Of a stretch of DNA of 64,000 nucleotides, positions 55,582 to 64,000 are shown piece by piece. Origin of the DNA: Pseudomonas sp. PDM18 (GTDB lineage Bacteria; Pseudomonadota; Gammaproteobacteria; Pseudomonadales; Pseudomonadaceae). Numbering within the stretch: the stretch's first letter is position 1; the number at the start of each line of letters is the position of its first letter. A program made the translations under genes and the position numbers. The notes under the pieces are model-generated. The model was not told the origin of the DNA, made no database searches, and was given only the letters and a program-made list of their open reading frames with translations. The stretch is from positions 17,726 to 81,725 of the forward strand of contig NZ_JACVBX010000020.1 in NCBI RefSeq assembly GCF_014852585.1, given 5' to 3'.

Positions 55582-56364
55582 ATGAGCGAACCGCGCAAGC
55601 CCCAAGCCGGCCAGGACGGCGCCGATCCCACCACGCACTTCGGCTACAAGACCGTGCGTGAGAGCGAGAAGGCCGAGAAGGTCGCCGAAGTATTCCACTC
55701 GGTCGCCGCCAAGTACGACCTGATGAACGACCTGATGTCCGGCGGCATCCACCGTCTGTGGAAGCGCTTCACCATCGAGCTGTCCGGCGTGCGCGCCGGC
55801 AATCGGGTGCTGGACATCGCCGGCGGCACCGGCGACCTGACCCGCCAGTTCTCCCGCCTGGTCGGCCCGACCGGCGAAGTGGTGCTGGCCGATATCAACG
55901 CCTCGATGCTCAAGGTCGGTCGCGACAAGCTGCTCGACAGCGGCGTGGCCGGCAACGTCAACTTCGTCCAGGCCGACGCCGAGAAGCTGCCGTTCCCCGA
56001 CAACTATTTCGACGCGGTCACCATCGCCTTCGGCCTGCGCAACGTCACCCACAAGGACGCAGCCATCCGCTCCATGTTGCGGGTGCTCAAGCCCGGCGGC
56101 CGCCTGCTCGTGCTGGAATTCTCCAAGCCCACCAGCAGCCTGCTGTCCAAGGCCTACGACGCCTACTCCTTCACACTGCTGCCGCTGATGGGCAAGCTGG
56201 TGACCAACGATTCCGAGAGCTACCGCTACCTCGCCGAATCGATCCGCATGCACCCCGACCAGGAAACGCTGAAGTCGATGATGGTGGAGGCCGGCTTCGA
56301 CCGCGTTACCTACCACAACATGACCGGCGGCGTGGTCGCCCTGCACCGCGGCATCAAGCCCTGA
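55582..56364 (+). CDS. ubiE: Demethylmenaquinone/demethoxyubiquinol C-methyltransferase UbiE
   Basis: 260 residues from the ATG at 55582. SAM-binding motif [15 protein letters not shown] and the family block [34 protein letters not shown] are intact. It C-methylates the ubiquinone ring. The stop overlaps the ubiJ start by one base (TGATG), beginning the ubiE-ubiJ-ubiB operon. Confidence 0.96.
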   Translation: MSEPRKPQAGQDGADPTTHFGYKTVRESEKAEKVAEVFHSVAAKYDLMNDLMSGGIHRLWKRFTIELSGVRAGNRVLDIAGGTGDLTRQFSRLVGPTGEVVLADINASMLKVGRDKLLDSGVAGNVNFVQADAEKLPFPDNYFDAVTIAFGLRNVTHKDAAIRSMLRVLKPGGRLLVLEFSKPTSSLLSKAYDAYSFTLLPLMGKLVTNDSESYRYLAESIRMHPDQETLKSMMVEAGFDRVTYHNMTGGVVALHRGIKP

Positions 56365-56987
56365 TGAGCCTGCTCCTGCAGGCCGCCCTGGCCAGCGCCG
56401 AAGCCACCGTCAACCGCGTGCTGCGGCTCGACGGCGTGGCCCTGCGGCGTCTCGGCCGGCTCGCCGGCAAGGTGCTGGAAGTGGACTGCCAGGCGCCCGC
56501 GCTGCGGCTGTTCATCCTGCCCGACGCCGACGGCCTGCACCTGGCCGCGCACCATGAGGCGCCAGCCGACTGCACCCTGGTCGCGCCCGCCGGCAGCCTG
56601 CTGCAACTGGCCCTGGCCAAGGACAAGACCCGCGTCCTGCACAGCCCGGAAGTGACCATGGGCGGCGACAGCGCGATGCTGCTGGAGCTGGCCGACATTC
56701 TCCAGAGCCTGGAGCTGGACTGGGAATACGAAGTTTCCCGCTGGCTCGGCCCGGTGCCCGCGCACCTGCTCGGCGCGCGTCTGCGCGGCGGCATGGCCTG
56801 GGCCGGCGACAGCCTGGAAAGCCTGCGCCTGAGCCTCGCCGACTACCTCGCCGAGGAAAGCCGCAGCCTGGTCGGCCAGCACGAAGCCGAAGCGCGCTTC
56901 GCCGAGCTGGACCAGTTGAAGATGTCCCTCGACCGCCTCGACGCGCGGATCAACCGCCTGACCCAGAAGATCAAGCCTGACGCATGA
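56364..56987 (+). CDS. ubiJ: Ubiquinone biosynthesis accessory factor UbiJ (SCP2 domain)
   Basis: 207 residues: an N-terminal SCP2-type lipid-binding domain (about 1-120) and a C-terminal coiled coil ([22 protein letters not shown]). UbiJ acts with UbiK as a scaffold for the soluble Ubi complex. It is translationally coupled on both sides: start overlaps ubiE stop, stop overlaps ubiB start (ATGA). Confidence 0.92.
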   Translation: MSLLLQAALASAEATVNRVLRLDGVALRRLGRLAGKVLEVDCQAPALRLFILPDADGLHLAAHHEAPADCTLVAPAGSLLQLALAKDKTRVLHSPEVTMGGDSAMLLELADILQSLELDWEYEVSRWLGPVPAHLLGARLRGGMAWAGDSLESLRLSLADYLAEESRSLVGQHEAEARFAELDQLKMSLDRLDARINRLTQKIKPDA

Positions 56988-58594
56988 AGCTGCTCGCCTT
57001 CCGCCGCCTGCTGCGCATCCAGCGCGTAGCCATCCGCTACCGTCTGGACGACATGGTCCTCGAACTGCCCTTCCTGCCCTGGTGGCTGCGCCTGCTTGGC
57101 GGGCTGCTGCCCTGGCGCTGGCTGCCGCGCAAGCCGCTGGATCTCAGCCGTGGCGCGCGCATCCGCCTGGCGCTGGAAGACCTCGGGCCGATCTTCATCA
57201 AGTTCGGCCAGATCCTCTCCACCCGCCGCGACCTGCTGCCTGACGACATCGCCCTGGAGCTGGCCTTCCTCCAGGACAAGGTGCCGCCCTTCCCGCCGGA
57301 ACAGGCCGTGGCGCTCATCGAGCAGCAGCTGGGCGCGAAGATCGAACAGGTGTTCTCCCGCTTCGAGCGTGAACCGCTGGCTTCCGCTTCGGTGGCGCAG
57401 GTCCATACCGCGCAGCTGAAGAGCGGCGAAGAAGTGGTGGTTAAGGTCATCCGCCCGAACCTGGAGCCGGTGATCCGTTCCGACATCGCCTGGCTGCACA
57501 TCCTCGCCCGCACCGCCGAGCGCATCTCCGCCGACGCCCGCCGCCTGCATCCCGCCGAGGTGGTCAGCGACTACGAGAAGACCATCTACGACGAGCTGGA
57601 CCTGCTGCGTGAAGCGGCCAACTCCTCGCAGCTGCGCCGCAACTTCGAAGGCTCGCCGCTGCTCTACGTACCCCAGGTCTATTGGGACTGGTGCCGCCCC
57701 AAGGTACTGGTGATGGAGCGCATCTACGGCATACCGGTGACCGACCTGGAAACCCTGCGCGACCAGCGCACCGACTTCAAGGCGCTGGCCGAGCGCGGCG
57801 TGGAGATCTTCTTCACCCAGGTGTTCCGCGACAGCTTCTTCCACGCCGACATGCACCCCGGCAACATCTTCGTCAGCACCCGCACACCTTGGAGCCCGCA
57901 GTACATCGCGGTGGACTGCGGCATCGTCGGCAGCCTCACCGACGAGGACCAGGACTACCTGGCGCGCAACCTGATCGCCTTCTTCAAGCGCGACTACCGC
58001 AAGGTCGCCCAATTGCACATCGACTCGGGATGGGTGCCGGCGGAAACCAAGGTCAATGATTTCGAAGCGGCGATCCGCACCGTGTGCGAGCCGATCTTCG
58101 AGAAGCCGCTCAAGGACATTTCCTTCGGCCAGGTGCTGCTGCGCCTGTTCCAGACCGCGCGGCGCTTCAACATGGAAGTGCAGCCGCAACTGGTGCTGCT
58201 GCAGAAGACCCTGCTGAACATCGAGGGCCTCGGCCGCCAGCTCTACCCGGAGCTGGACCTGTGGACCACCGCGCAGCCCTATCTGGAGCGCTGGATGCGC
58301 GAGCGCATGAGCCCCGGCATCCTGCTGCGCAATGCCCAGCAGCACATCGAACAGTTGCCGCATCTGGCTCAGATGACCCGCGAAACACTGGAGCGGCTGT
58401 CCCATGACCCCGATCCGAACAAGCGCCTGGTCATCGAGACGCAGGGCGCTGGCACCGCCGCCTGGCCGGCGCGGCTGATAGGCGCGGTACTGGTCGCCGG
58501 CGCCGCCGAGACCGGCCTGGCCACCCACAGCCTCGCGGCCTGGCCGGCCTGGGCGATGCTGGCCGGCGGTCTATATCTGATTCTGCGCCGATAG
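56984..58594 (+). CDS. ubiB: UbiB, atypical kinase-like protein of ubiquinone synthesis
   Basis: 536 residues. The KxGQ motif ([17 protein letters not shown]), the Ala-rich nucleotide loop, ADMHPGNIF and [12 protein letters not shown] are all conserved, and two C-terminal transmembrane helices anchor it. It helps extract lipid precursors for the Ubi complex. Last gene of ubiE-J-B. Confidence 0.95.
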   Translation: MKLLAFRRLLRIQRVAIRYRLDDMVLELPFLPWWLRLLGGLLPWRWLPRKPLDLSRGARIRLALEDLGPIFIKFGQILSTRRDLLPDDIALELAFLQDKVPPFPPEQAVALIEQQLGAKIEQVFSRFEREPLASASVAQVHTAQLKSGEEVVVKVIRPNLEPVIRSDIAWLHILARTAERISADARRLHPAEVVSDYEKTIYDELDLLREAANSSQLRRNFEGSPLLYVPQVYWDWCRPKVLVMERIYGIPVTDLETLRDQRTDFKALAERGVEIFFTQVFRDSFFHADMHPGNIFVSTRTPWSPQYIAVDCGIVGSLTDEDQDYLARNLIAFFKRDYRKVAQLHIDSGWVPAETKVNDFEAAIRTVCEPIFEKPLKDISFGQVLLRLFQTARRFNMEVQPQLVLLQKTLLNIEGLGRQLYPELDLWTTAQPYLERWMRERMSPGILLRNAQQHIEQLPHLAQMTRETLERLSHDPDPNKRLVIETQGAGTAAWPARLIGAVLVAGAAETGLATHSLAAWPAWAMLAGGLYLILRR

Positions 58595-58677
58595 CCAGTC
58601 GCCGCGGTGGCTGGCACACTTGACCGCTATACGAAGTGGCTCCGGGCATCCCACTTGCCCGCTGTACGGAACCCGAG

Positions 58678-59091
58678 ATGAAAGACTGGCTGGACGAAAT
58701 CAACTGGAATGCCGATGGACTGGTGCCGGCGATCGCCCAGGACCATCGAACCGGCCGCGTGCTGATGATGGCCTGGATGAACCGCGAGGCCCTCACCCTC
58801 ACCGCCGCCGAGAACCGCGCCATCTACTGGTCGCGCTCGCGCGGCAAGCTCTGGCGCAAGGGCGAGGACTCCGGCCACGTGCAGAAGCTGCACGAACTGC
58901 GCCTGGACTGCGACGCCGACGTGGTGATCCTGATGGTCGAACAGCTGGGTGGCATCGCCTGCCACACCGGCCGCGAGAGCTGCTTCTACCGGGTGTTCGA
59001 AAACGGCGCCTGGCAGACCGTCGACCCGGTCCTGAAGGACCCGGATGCCATCTACTCCCACGTAGGTACAGGAAAACCCCATGAGCACTGA
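58678..59091 (+). CDS. hisI: Phosphoribosyl-AMP cyclohydrolase HisI
   Basis: 137 residues from the ATG at 58678. Zinc and metal residues are in [16 protein letters not shown] and [13 protein letters not shown]. It catalyses the third step of histidine synthesis. hisI and hisE are separate genes here, not fused as in enterobacteria; they overlap by 11 bases. Confidence 0.96.
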   Translation: MKDWLDEINWNADGLVPAIAQDHRTGRVLMMAWMNREALTLTAAENRAIYWSRSRGKLWRKGEDSGHVQKLHELRLDCDADVVILMVEQLGGIACHTGRESCFYRVFENGAWQTVDPVLKDPDAIYSHVGTGKPHEH

Positions 59092-59419
59092 TACCCTCGC
59101 CCGTCTGGCGCAAGTCCTCGAAGCGCGCAAGAATGCCGCACCGGACAGCTCCTACGTGGCCAGCCTGTATCACAAGGGCCTGAACAAGATCCTGGAGAAG
59201 GTTGGCGAAGAGTCGGTGGAAACCATTCTCGCCGCCAAAGACGCCGCCGCCAGCGGTGACTGCACAGACCTGATCTACGAAACGGCCGACCTCTGGTTCC
59301 ACTCCCTGGTGATGCTTTCCGCCCTCGGCCAGCACCCGCAGGCAGTACTGGACGAGCTGGACCGCCGCTTCGGCCTTTCCGGGCACGACGAGAAAGCCGC
59401 GCGCCAGCCGTCTGCCTGA
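59081..59419 (+). CDS. hisE: Phosphoribosyl-ATP pyrophosphohydrolase HisE
   Basis: 112 residues; the all-alpha MazG-like fold with [16 protein letters not shown] and the metal-binding [15 protein letters not shown]. It catalyses the second step of histidine synthesis. It overlaps hisI and precedes tatA by 27 bases, with AGGA before the tatA start. Confidence 0.96.
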   Translation: MSTDTLARLAQVLEARKNAAPDSSYVASLYHKGLNKILEKVGEESVETILAAKDAAASGDCTDLIYETADLWFHSLVMLSALGQHPQAVLDELDRRFGLSGHDEKAARQPSA

Positions 59420-59446
59420 ACCCGACAACATTGCGAGGAAAACAAG

Positions 59447-59695
59447 ATGGGCATCTTTGACTGGAAACACTGGGTCGTCATCCTGATCGTCGTGGTCCTG
59501 GTCTTCGGCACCAAGCGCCTGAAGAACCTCGGTTCGGACGTCGGCGAAGCCATCAAGGGCTTCAAGAAGGCGATGAACACCGAAGAAGACGAGAAGAAGG
59601 ACCCGGGCGCCGCTGCCGGCAACCCGCCGCTGAACCAGCCGCACACCATCGACGCCCAGGCGCAGAAGGTCGAAGAGCCGGCGCGCAAGGACTGA
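59447..59695 (+). CDS. tatA: Twin-arginine translocase subunit TatA
   Basis: 82 residues: a short N-terminal helix ([18 protein letters not shown]), the hinge FGTKRL and an amphipathic helix [17 protein letters not shown]. Pore-forming subunit of the Tat system for folded proteins. First of tatA-B-C, separated from tatB by 3 bases. Confidence 0.96.
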   Translation: MGIFDWKHWVVILIVVVLVFGTKRLKNLGSDVGEAIKGFKKAMNTEEDEKKDPGAAAGNPPLNQPHTIDAQAQKVEEPARKD

Positions 59696-59698
59696 TTC

Positions 59699-60217
59699 AT
59701 GTTCGGTATCAGCTTCAGCGAACTGCTGCTGGTGGGTCTCGTCGCCCTGCTGGTGCTCGGCCCCGACCGCCTGCCGGGTGCCGCGCGCACCGCCGGCCTG
59801 TGGATCGGCCGGCTCAAGCGCAGCTTCAACGCCATCAAGACGGAAGTGGAGCGCGAGCTGGGAGCGGATGAAATCCGCCGCCAGCTGCACAACGAGCACA
59901 TCCTGCAGATGGAGCAGGAAGCCAAGAAGCTGATGGCGCCGCTGACCAACCTGCAGGAGCAGGCCCGGGAAACCTTCAACCCGCAGCAGCCGGCCCAGCC
60001 TGACGGCCAGGGCGCGCCTGCCGAGCCGCCCGCAGCGCCGAGCATTGCGCCCAACAGCCGCCTGAACAGCCTGCCGGGCGCGGGCCTCGCGCCTGCCACC
60101 GCGCAGGCTCCTGCCGCTGCAGCGCAGGCGCCGGAAGCCGGCCAGCCGAGCCAACCGACTGAACCGACTGGCGCGAGCCAGCCACCCGCTTCGTCCGAGA
60201 CGCCGCGTACCCCATGA
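59699..60217 (+). CDS. tatB: Twin-arginine translocase subunit TatB
   Basis: 172 residues: N-terminal membrane helix with [26 protein letters not shown], an amphipathic helix, and a long Pro/Ala/Gln tail from about residue 95. Forms the receptor with TatC. Its stop overlaps the tatC start (ATGA). Confidence 0.96.
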   Translation: MFGISFSELLLVGLVALLVLGPDRLPGAARTAGLWIGRLKRSFNAIKTEVERELGADEIRRQLHNEHILQMEQEAKKLMAPLTNLQEQARETFNPQQPAQPDGQGAPAEPPAAPSIAPNSRLNSLPGAGLAPATAQAPAAAAQAPEAGQPSQPTEPTGASQPPASSETPRTP

Positions 60218-61008
60218 GCGCCGAAAAACCCGACCAGCCCGAACACGACCAGGAAATGCCCCTGGTCTCGCACCTGACCGAGCTGCGCACGCGCCTGCTG
60301 CGCTGCGTGGTCGCGATCTTCGTGATCTTCATCGGCCTGCTGTACTTCTCGCAGAAGATCTACGCGCTGGCTTCCGAGCCGCTGCGCCGCTTCCTGCCCG
60401 AAGGCGCGACCATGATCGCCATCGACCCGGCGTCGGCCTTCCTCGCGCCGCTGAAGCTGACCATGATCGTCGCCGTGCTGTTCGCCATGCCGGTGATCCT
60501 CGCCCAGGTCTGGGGCTTCATCGCACCGGGCCTGTACAAGCACGAGAAGCGCGTCGCCCTGCCGCTGCTGGCCTCCAGCATCGTGCTGTTCTATGCCGGC
60601 ATGGCCTTCGCCTACTTCCTGGTGTTCCCGTTGATGTTCCACTTCTTCCTCGGCTCGGCCCCGGAAGGCGTGACGCCGATGACCGACATCAATAGCTACC
60701 TGGACTTCCTCACGCTGCTGTTCGCCTTCGGCGTGGCCTTCGAGATTCCCGTGGCCACCGTGCTGCTGGTGTGGATCGGGGTGGTCAACGTGGCCTACCT
60801 GAAGAAGATCCGCCCCTACGTGATCATCGGCTGCTTCGTCGTCGGCATGATCCTCACCCCGCCGGACCCGCTGTCGCAGACCCTGCTGGCCGTGCCGATG
60901 TGGTTGCTGTTCGAGGCCGGCGTGCTGTTCAGCCACCTGATCCGCAAGCGCGGCCCGGAAGAGGAAGAAGAGTCCAAGGGCGACCAGCCTCCGGCCACCC
61001 GCTCGTGA
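60214..61008 (+). CDS. tatC: Twin-arginine translocase subunit TatC
   Basis: 264 residues with six transmembrane helices. The N-terminal [16 protein letters not shown] holds the conserved glutamate that binds twin-arginine signals. The C-terminus is an acidic tail. The stop overlaps the rsmE GTG start (GTGA). Confidence 0.96.
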   Translation: MSAEKPDQPEHDQEMPLVSHLTELRTRLLRCVVAIFVIFIGLLYFSQKIYALASEPLRRFLPEGATMIAIDPASAFLAPLKLTMIVAVLFAMPVILAQVWGFIAPGLYKHEKRVALPLLASSIVLFYAGMAFAYFLVFPLMFHFFLGSAPEGVTPMTDINSYLDFLTLLFAFGVAFEIPVATVLLVWIGVVNVAYLKKIRPYVIIGCFVVGMILTPPDPLSQTLLAVPMWLLFEAGVLFSHLIRKRGPEEEEESKGDQPPATRS

Positions 61009-61712
61009 ACCTGCTGCTGCTCGACGACGCCGACTTCGTGGCGGCGGACCGCGTGATCCTGCGCGACCGCCGTCTGACCCATATGCAGGAAGTCCACCGC
61101 GCCGAAAACGGCGACCGGATGCGCGTCGGCCGCCTCGGCGGTCTGATGGGCGAAGGCCACCTGCTGCGCCTGGAAGCCAACGAGGCCGAGTTGCAGGTCA
61201 GTTTCGACCAGGCCCCGCCGGCCAAGCTGCCACTCACCCTGCTGCTTGCCCTGCCCCGCCCGAAGATGCTCCGCCGCGTGCTGCAGACCGTTGCCGCCAT
61301 GGGCGTGCCGCGCCTGGTGCTGCTCAACAGCTACCGGGTGGAAAAGAGCTTCTGGCAGACCCCCTTCCTCGACCCCGAGGCCGTGCGCGAGCAACTAGTC
61401 CTGGGTCTGGAACAGGCCCGCGACACCGTGCTGCCCGAAGTGATCATCGAGAAGCGCTTCAAGCCCTTCGTCGAAGACCGCCTGCCCGCGCTGGCCGCCG
61501 GCAGCCTCGGTCTGATCGGCCACCCTGGCCCCTGGCCCGAATGCCCAAGGGCGCTGAGCGAGCCGGTAACCCTGGCCATCGGCCCGGAAGGTGGCTGGAT
61601 TCCCTACGAAGTCGACAAGCTGCGCGAAGCCGGTCTGAACCCCGTGCAACTGGGCGAACGCATCCTGCGCGTCGAGACCGCCGTGACCGCGCTTTTGGCA
61701 CGCCTGTACTAA
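61005..61712 (+). CDS. rsmE: 16S rRNA (uracil-1498-N3)-methyltransferase RsmE
   Basis: 235 residues from a GTG overlapping the tatC stop. SPOUT-fold methyltransferase: the knot and SAM site are in [21 protein letters not shown] and [17 protein letters not shown]; the N-terminal PUA-like domain binds RNA. The last gene of the tat-rsmE run. Confidence 0.94.
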   Translation: MNLLLLDDADFVAADRVILRDRRLTHMQEVHRAENGDRMRVGRLGGLMGEGHLLRLEANEAELQVSFDQAPPAKLPLTLLLALPRPKMLRRVLQTVAAMGVPRLVLLNSYRVEKSFWQTPFLDPEAVREQLVLGLEQARDTVLPEVIIEKRFKPFVEDRLPALAAGSLGLIGHPGPWPECPRALSEPVTLAIGPEGGWIPYEVDKLREAGLNPVQLGERILRVETAVTALLARLY

Positions 61713-61786
61713 CGGGAAATGGCTAGAGGCCAGTAACCACGCGGCCTCCAGCGTGAACCACCAGTCAGAAAATTACCGCAAACCCC

Positions 61787-61813
61787 TTCAGTTCCCCGCA
61801 GCGAAGCCGATAT
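61787..61813 (+). promoter_or_regulatory. Sigma-28 (FliA)-type promoter for the chemoreceptor
   Basis: TTCAGTTC, 11 bases, then GCCGATAT match the flagellar TAAAGTTT-N11-GCCGATAA pattern at 5 of 8 and 7 of 8 positions, at exact spacing. The start near 61820 leaves a 77-base leader to the ATG at 61897, and excludes the earlier in-frame ATG at 61753. Confidence 0.62.
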
Positions 61814-61896
61814 CAGCGGTACCGGTCGTCCCCACTCTGCGCATTTCCTGCTCAGCCATGCGTACCGGCCCTGTTCATCGCTGGAGCGCCGCCTTC

Positions 61897-63810
61897 ATGT
61901 TTCGCTGGTTCAACAACCTGACTGTCAAACTCAAACTCGCCTCGGGCTTCGGCCTGGTGCTTCTGCTCACCCTGCTGATCGCCCTGACCGGCTGGATCAA
62001 CCTGGGCAACGTGATCGAACGGGGCGACAAGCTCGGCGAGATCTCCGAGCTGATCGCGATCGCCAAGGACCTGCGCATCGCCCGCCTGAAATTCCAGTCC
62101 ACCCGCGCACCGGAGGATGCCAAGGCAGTGGTCGATACGCTGGACCAGCTCGATGCACGCCATCGTTCATTGAACGAGCGGTTCACCGAGGCCGAGGATC
62201 GTCGTGTCATCGACCAGCAACACGAGCTGAGCGTGGAGTACCGCAAGCTGTATACCCAACTGCTGAAGTCCTATGAAGAGCGCGACGCCGCCAAGCAGGT
62301 GCTGATCCAGGCTGCCGGCGCGGTCAGCGAAGGCATGCAGAAGGCCGAGCAGAAGCTGGTCAACAGTGCCAGCGCGGAAGGCCTGCAACACCTGCAGGAC
62401 CTCGCCGGCCTCGGTCGCAGTGTCATGCAGGCGCGCCTGCAGGTCATGGCCTACACCAGCACCGATGCGCAGAACCTCGAGCAGCCCGCCTTCGCCGGCC
62501 TGCAGAAACTGATCGACGGCGTGAAGAGCGATATGAGCACTTCTCCGGCCGAGCTGAACGGCGAGTTCCGTGCCACCCTCGACGCGCTGGAGAGCTACCG
62601 CAACGCGCTGACCAACTACCGCAACGAGGTCAACGACAGTCAGGCCGCCCGCGACCGCATGCGTGACGCCGGCCAGCAGATCGAGAAGCTCAGCGCCGAG
62701 CTGACCACCACCCAGACCGCCAAGCGCGACGCCGGCGTTGCCCAGGCCAAAACGCTGCTGGGGCTGGCCGCGGCAATTGCCCTGGTGCTGGGCAGCATTG
62801 CCGCCTGGATCATCACCGGGCAGATCGTCAATCCGCTGCGCGACGTGCTGAGCCATGCCGAGCGCATCGCCGACGGCGACCTCAGCCGCGACATCCCCAC
62901 CAACCGTCGCGACGAACTGGGCCAACTGCAGAAGAGCATGCAGCGCATGAACCTGTCTCTGCGCGAGCTAATCGGCCGCATCCATGACAGCGTGACCCAG
63001 ATCGCCAGCGCCGCCGAGGAGCTGTCCGCGGTGACCGAGCAGACCAGCGCCGGGGTGAACAATCAAAAGGTCGAGACCGACCAGGTCGCTACCGCCATGA
63101 ACGAGATGGCCGCCACCGTGCAGGAAGTCGCGCGCAACGCCGAGGAGGCTTCCGAGGCCGCCTCCACCGCCGACCGCCAGGCCCGCGACGGCGAAGGCGC
63201 AGTGACCGAAGCGGTGACCCAGATGGATCGCCTGGCCGGTGAAGTTGGCCGTACCAACGAATCGGTGCTCAAGCTCAAGCGCGAAAGCGAGAAGATCGGC
63301 AGCGTGCTGGATGTGATCAAGGCGGTCGCCGAGCAGACCAACCTGCTGGCGCTCAACGCCGCCATCGAAGCCGCCCGCGCGGGCGACGCGGGCCGTGGTT
63401 TCGCTGTGGTGGCTGATGAGGTGCGCGGCCTGGCGCAGCGCACCCAATCCTCCACTGAAGAGATCGAGGAGCTGATCGCCGGCCTGCAGAGCGGTACCCA
63501 GCAGGCCGTGCAGATGATGGAAACCAGCCGCGACCTGACCGTCAGCACTGTCGACCTGACTCGCCGCGCCGGCGAGCGTCTGGGCGCCATCACCCGTACC
63601 GTGTCGACCATCCAGTCGATGAACCAACAGATCGCCGCCGCCTCTGAACAGCAGAGCGCCGTGGCTGAGGAGATCAACCGCAGCGTGATGAACGTGCGCG
63701 ACATCTCCGAGCAGACTGCTGCCGCGAGCGAGGAAACCGCCGCCTCCAGCGTCGAGCTGGCGCGCCTGGGCAACGAATTGCAGGTGCTGGTCAGCCGCTT
63801 CCGCGTCTGA
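61897..63810 (+). CDS. Methyl-accepting chemotaxis protein with helical bimodular-type sensor (McpK-like)
   Basis: 637 residues from the ATG at 61897. First helix about 10-32, a long all-helical periplasmic domain (about 33-283, close to twice the size of a four-helix bundle), second helix about 285-307, HAMP, then the signalling domain with the conserved tip [20 protein letters not shown] near 478. No C-terminal CheR-binding pentapeptide. Gene order matches PA5072, reported as the alpha-ketoglutarate receptor McpK; ligand here is inferred. It has a sigma-28-type promoter, as expected for chemotaxis genes. Confidence 0.85.
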   Translation: MFRWFNNLTVKLKLASGFGLVLLLTLLIALTGWINLGNVIERGDKLGEISELIAIAKDLRIARLKFQSTRAPEDAKAVVDTLDQLDARHRSLNERFTEAEDRRVIDQQHELSVEYRKLYTQLLKSYEERDAAKQVLIQAAGAVSEGMQKAEQKLVNSASAEGLQHLQDLAGLGRSVMQARLQVMAYTSTDAQNLEQPAFAGLQKLIDGVKSDMSTSPAELNGEFRATLDALESYRNALTNYRNEVNDSQAARDRMRDAGQQIEKLSAELTTTQTAKRDAGVAQAKTLLGLAAAIALVLGSIAAWIITGQIVNPLRDVLSHAERIADGDLSRDIPTNRRDELGQLQKSMQRMNLSLRELIGRIHDSVTQIASAAEELSAVTEQTSAGVNNQKVETDQVATAMNEMAATVQEVARNAEEASEAASTADRQARDGEGAVTEAVTQMDRLAGEVGRTNESVLKLKRESEKIGSVLDVIKAVAEQTNLLALNAAIEAARAGDAGRGFAVVADEVRGLAQRTQSSTEEIEELIAGLQSGTQQAVQMMETSRDLTVSTVDLTRRAGERLGAITRTVSTIQSMNQQIAAASEQQSAVAEEINRSVMNVRDISEQTAAASEETAASSVELARLGNELQVLVSRFRV

Positions 63811-63826
63811 TTCATCCCGCAACGAA

Positions 63827-63851
63827 AAAGGCCCGCGCAATGCGGGCCTTT
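63827..63851 (+). terminator. Intrinsic terminator of the chemoreceptor gene
   Basis: AAAGGCCCGC-GCAAT-GCGGGCCTTT, 16 bases after the stop codon, with a short T run. Confidence 0.88.
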
Positions 63852-63891
63852 CTATATCCGCTTCGAACTTCACCTGTAGGAGATTCTATGT

Positions 63892-64000
63892 CTACCCCAC
63901 CGTATCGGCCGCAGTCCGATACGGTTGCTGAGTCGTCATCAGGGCAAAGGCAATCCGGGCCAATTTGCGGGCGAGGACGGTCAGCGCCTCGATCTTTTGC
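63892..64000 (-). CDS. IS110-family-like transposase, C-terminal end only
   Basis: The frame on the minus strand ends at TAG (63892-63894) and is open to the window edge. The 35 visible residues include KIEALTVLARKLARIAFALM and end QQPYRTAADTVG. The ARKL..IAFAL....QPY pattern is that of the Transposase_20 C-terminus of IS110/IS1111 elements. Most of the gene lies beyond the window, so completeness is unknown. It begins about 40 bases after the chemoreceptor terminator. Confidence 0.6.
   Translation of the reverse strand, partial: QKIEALTVLARKLARIAFALMTTQQPYRTAADTVG
63899..63925. repeat. Inverted repeat near the end of the transposase gene
   Basis: ACCGTATCGG and CCGATACGGT are perfect 10-base arms around 7 bases. 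It lies inside the last codons of the transposase. IS110-group elements lack classical terminal repeats and may have subterminal ones; this could be one, or a terminator-like hairpin. Confidence 0.6.

Noticed and set aside
61753..61896. 48-residue N-terminal extension of the chemoreceptor from the ATG at 61753
   Set aside because: It would precede the membrane anchor with an unconserved sequence and lies upstream of the likely promoter.

Overview
The window is a high-GC chromosomal segment of a Pseudomonas species from the P. aeruginosa / nitroreducens / citronellolis / knackmussii neighbourhood. The evidence is a complete medium-chain PHA cluster (phaC1-phaZ-phaC2-phaD with convergent phaF-phaI), CreBCD, FecI/FecR plus a TonB receptor, short-form malic enzyme, and Pseudomonas REP repeats whose arms read GTAGGAGCGAGC...GCTCGCGAAC. 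It is almost all core genome. I see no tRNA, rRNA, CRISPR, prophage or secondary-metabolite cluster. The only mobile element is the tail of an IS110-like transposase at the right edge.

Layout. 0-9 kb: 5'-truncated comF, modE, a miniature ModA-like protein, srkA, a DUF1311 lysozyme-inhibitor-like protein, rarD, a 650-bp gene-free stretch packed with DnaA-box-like sequences, a GcvR-like ACT protein, a GNAT acetyltransferase and glcB. 9-20.5 kb: an NCS1 nucleobase permease behind a good sigma-54 promoter, a PcaD-like hydrolase, a LysR regulator, a GST, the fecI-fecR-receptor surface-signalling set, a PP2C-like phosphatase, a Vgb-like propeller protein and a second GST. 20.5-30 kb: creB-creC-creD with two small downstream genes, two retropepsin-like proteins, a PlsC-type acyltransferase, paired DUF2780 proteins, an MFS exporter and a cold-shock protein. 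30-36 kb: dbpA, a YccS/FUSC membrane protein, a solute-binding protein and a PAP2 lipoprotein. 36-47.6 kb: maeB, an M48 protease, a thermonuclease, rpmE, priA, argS, an FtsN-like SPOR protein, hslVU (behind a consensus sigma-32 promoter) and a DUF971 protein. 47.6-55.5 kb: the PHA locus. 55.5-64 kb: ubiE-ubiJ-ubiB, hisI-hisE, tatABC, rsmE, a chemoreceptor with a sigma-28-type promoter, and the transposase fragment.

From memory of P. aeruginosa PAO1, the left half follows PA0489 down to about PA0454 and the right half follows PA5046 up to PA5072. The join lies near 34-36 kb. Both PAO1 blocks sit at similar distances on opposite sides of oriC, as expected for an inversion across the origin.

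How the genes work together: PHA synthesis, breakdown and granule proteins form one carbon-storage unit with visible sigma-54 control and a possible Hfq/Crc site. The ubi, his and tat genes form a tightly packed housekeeping run with overlapping start and stop codons. FecI/FecR/receptor form one iron-uptake signalling loop. The strongest unexplained signal is the DnaA-box cluster at 4.95-5.52 kb. It is away from any recognisable oriC gene and could be a DnaA-titration or reactivation locus.
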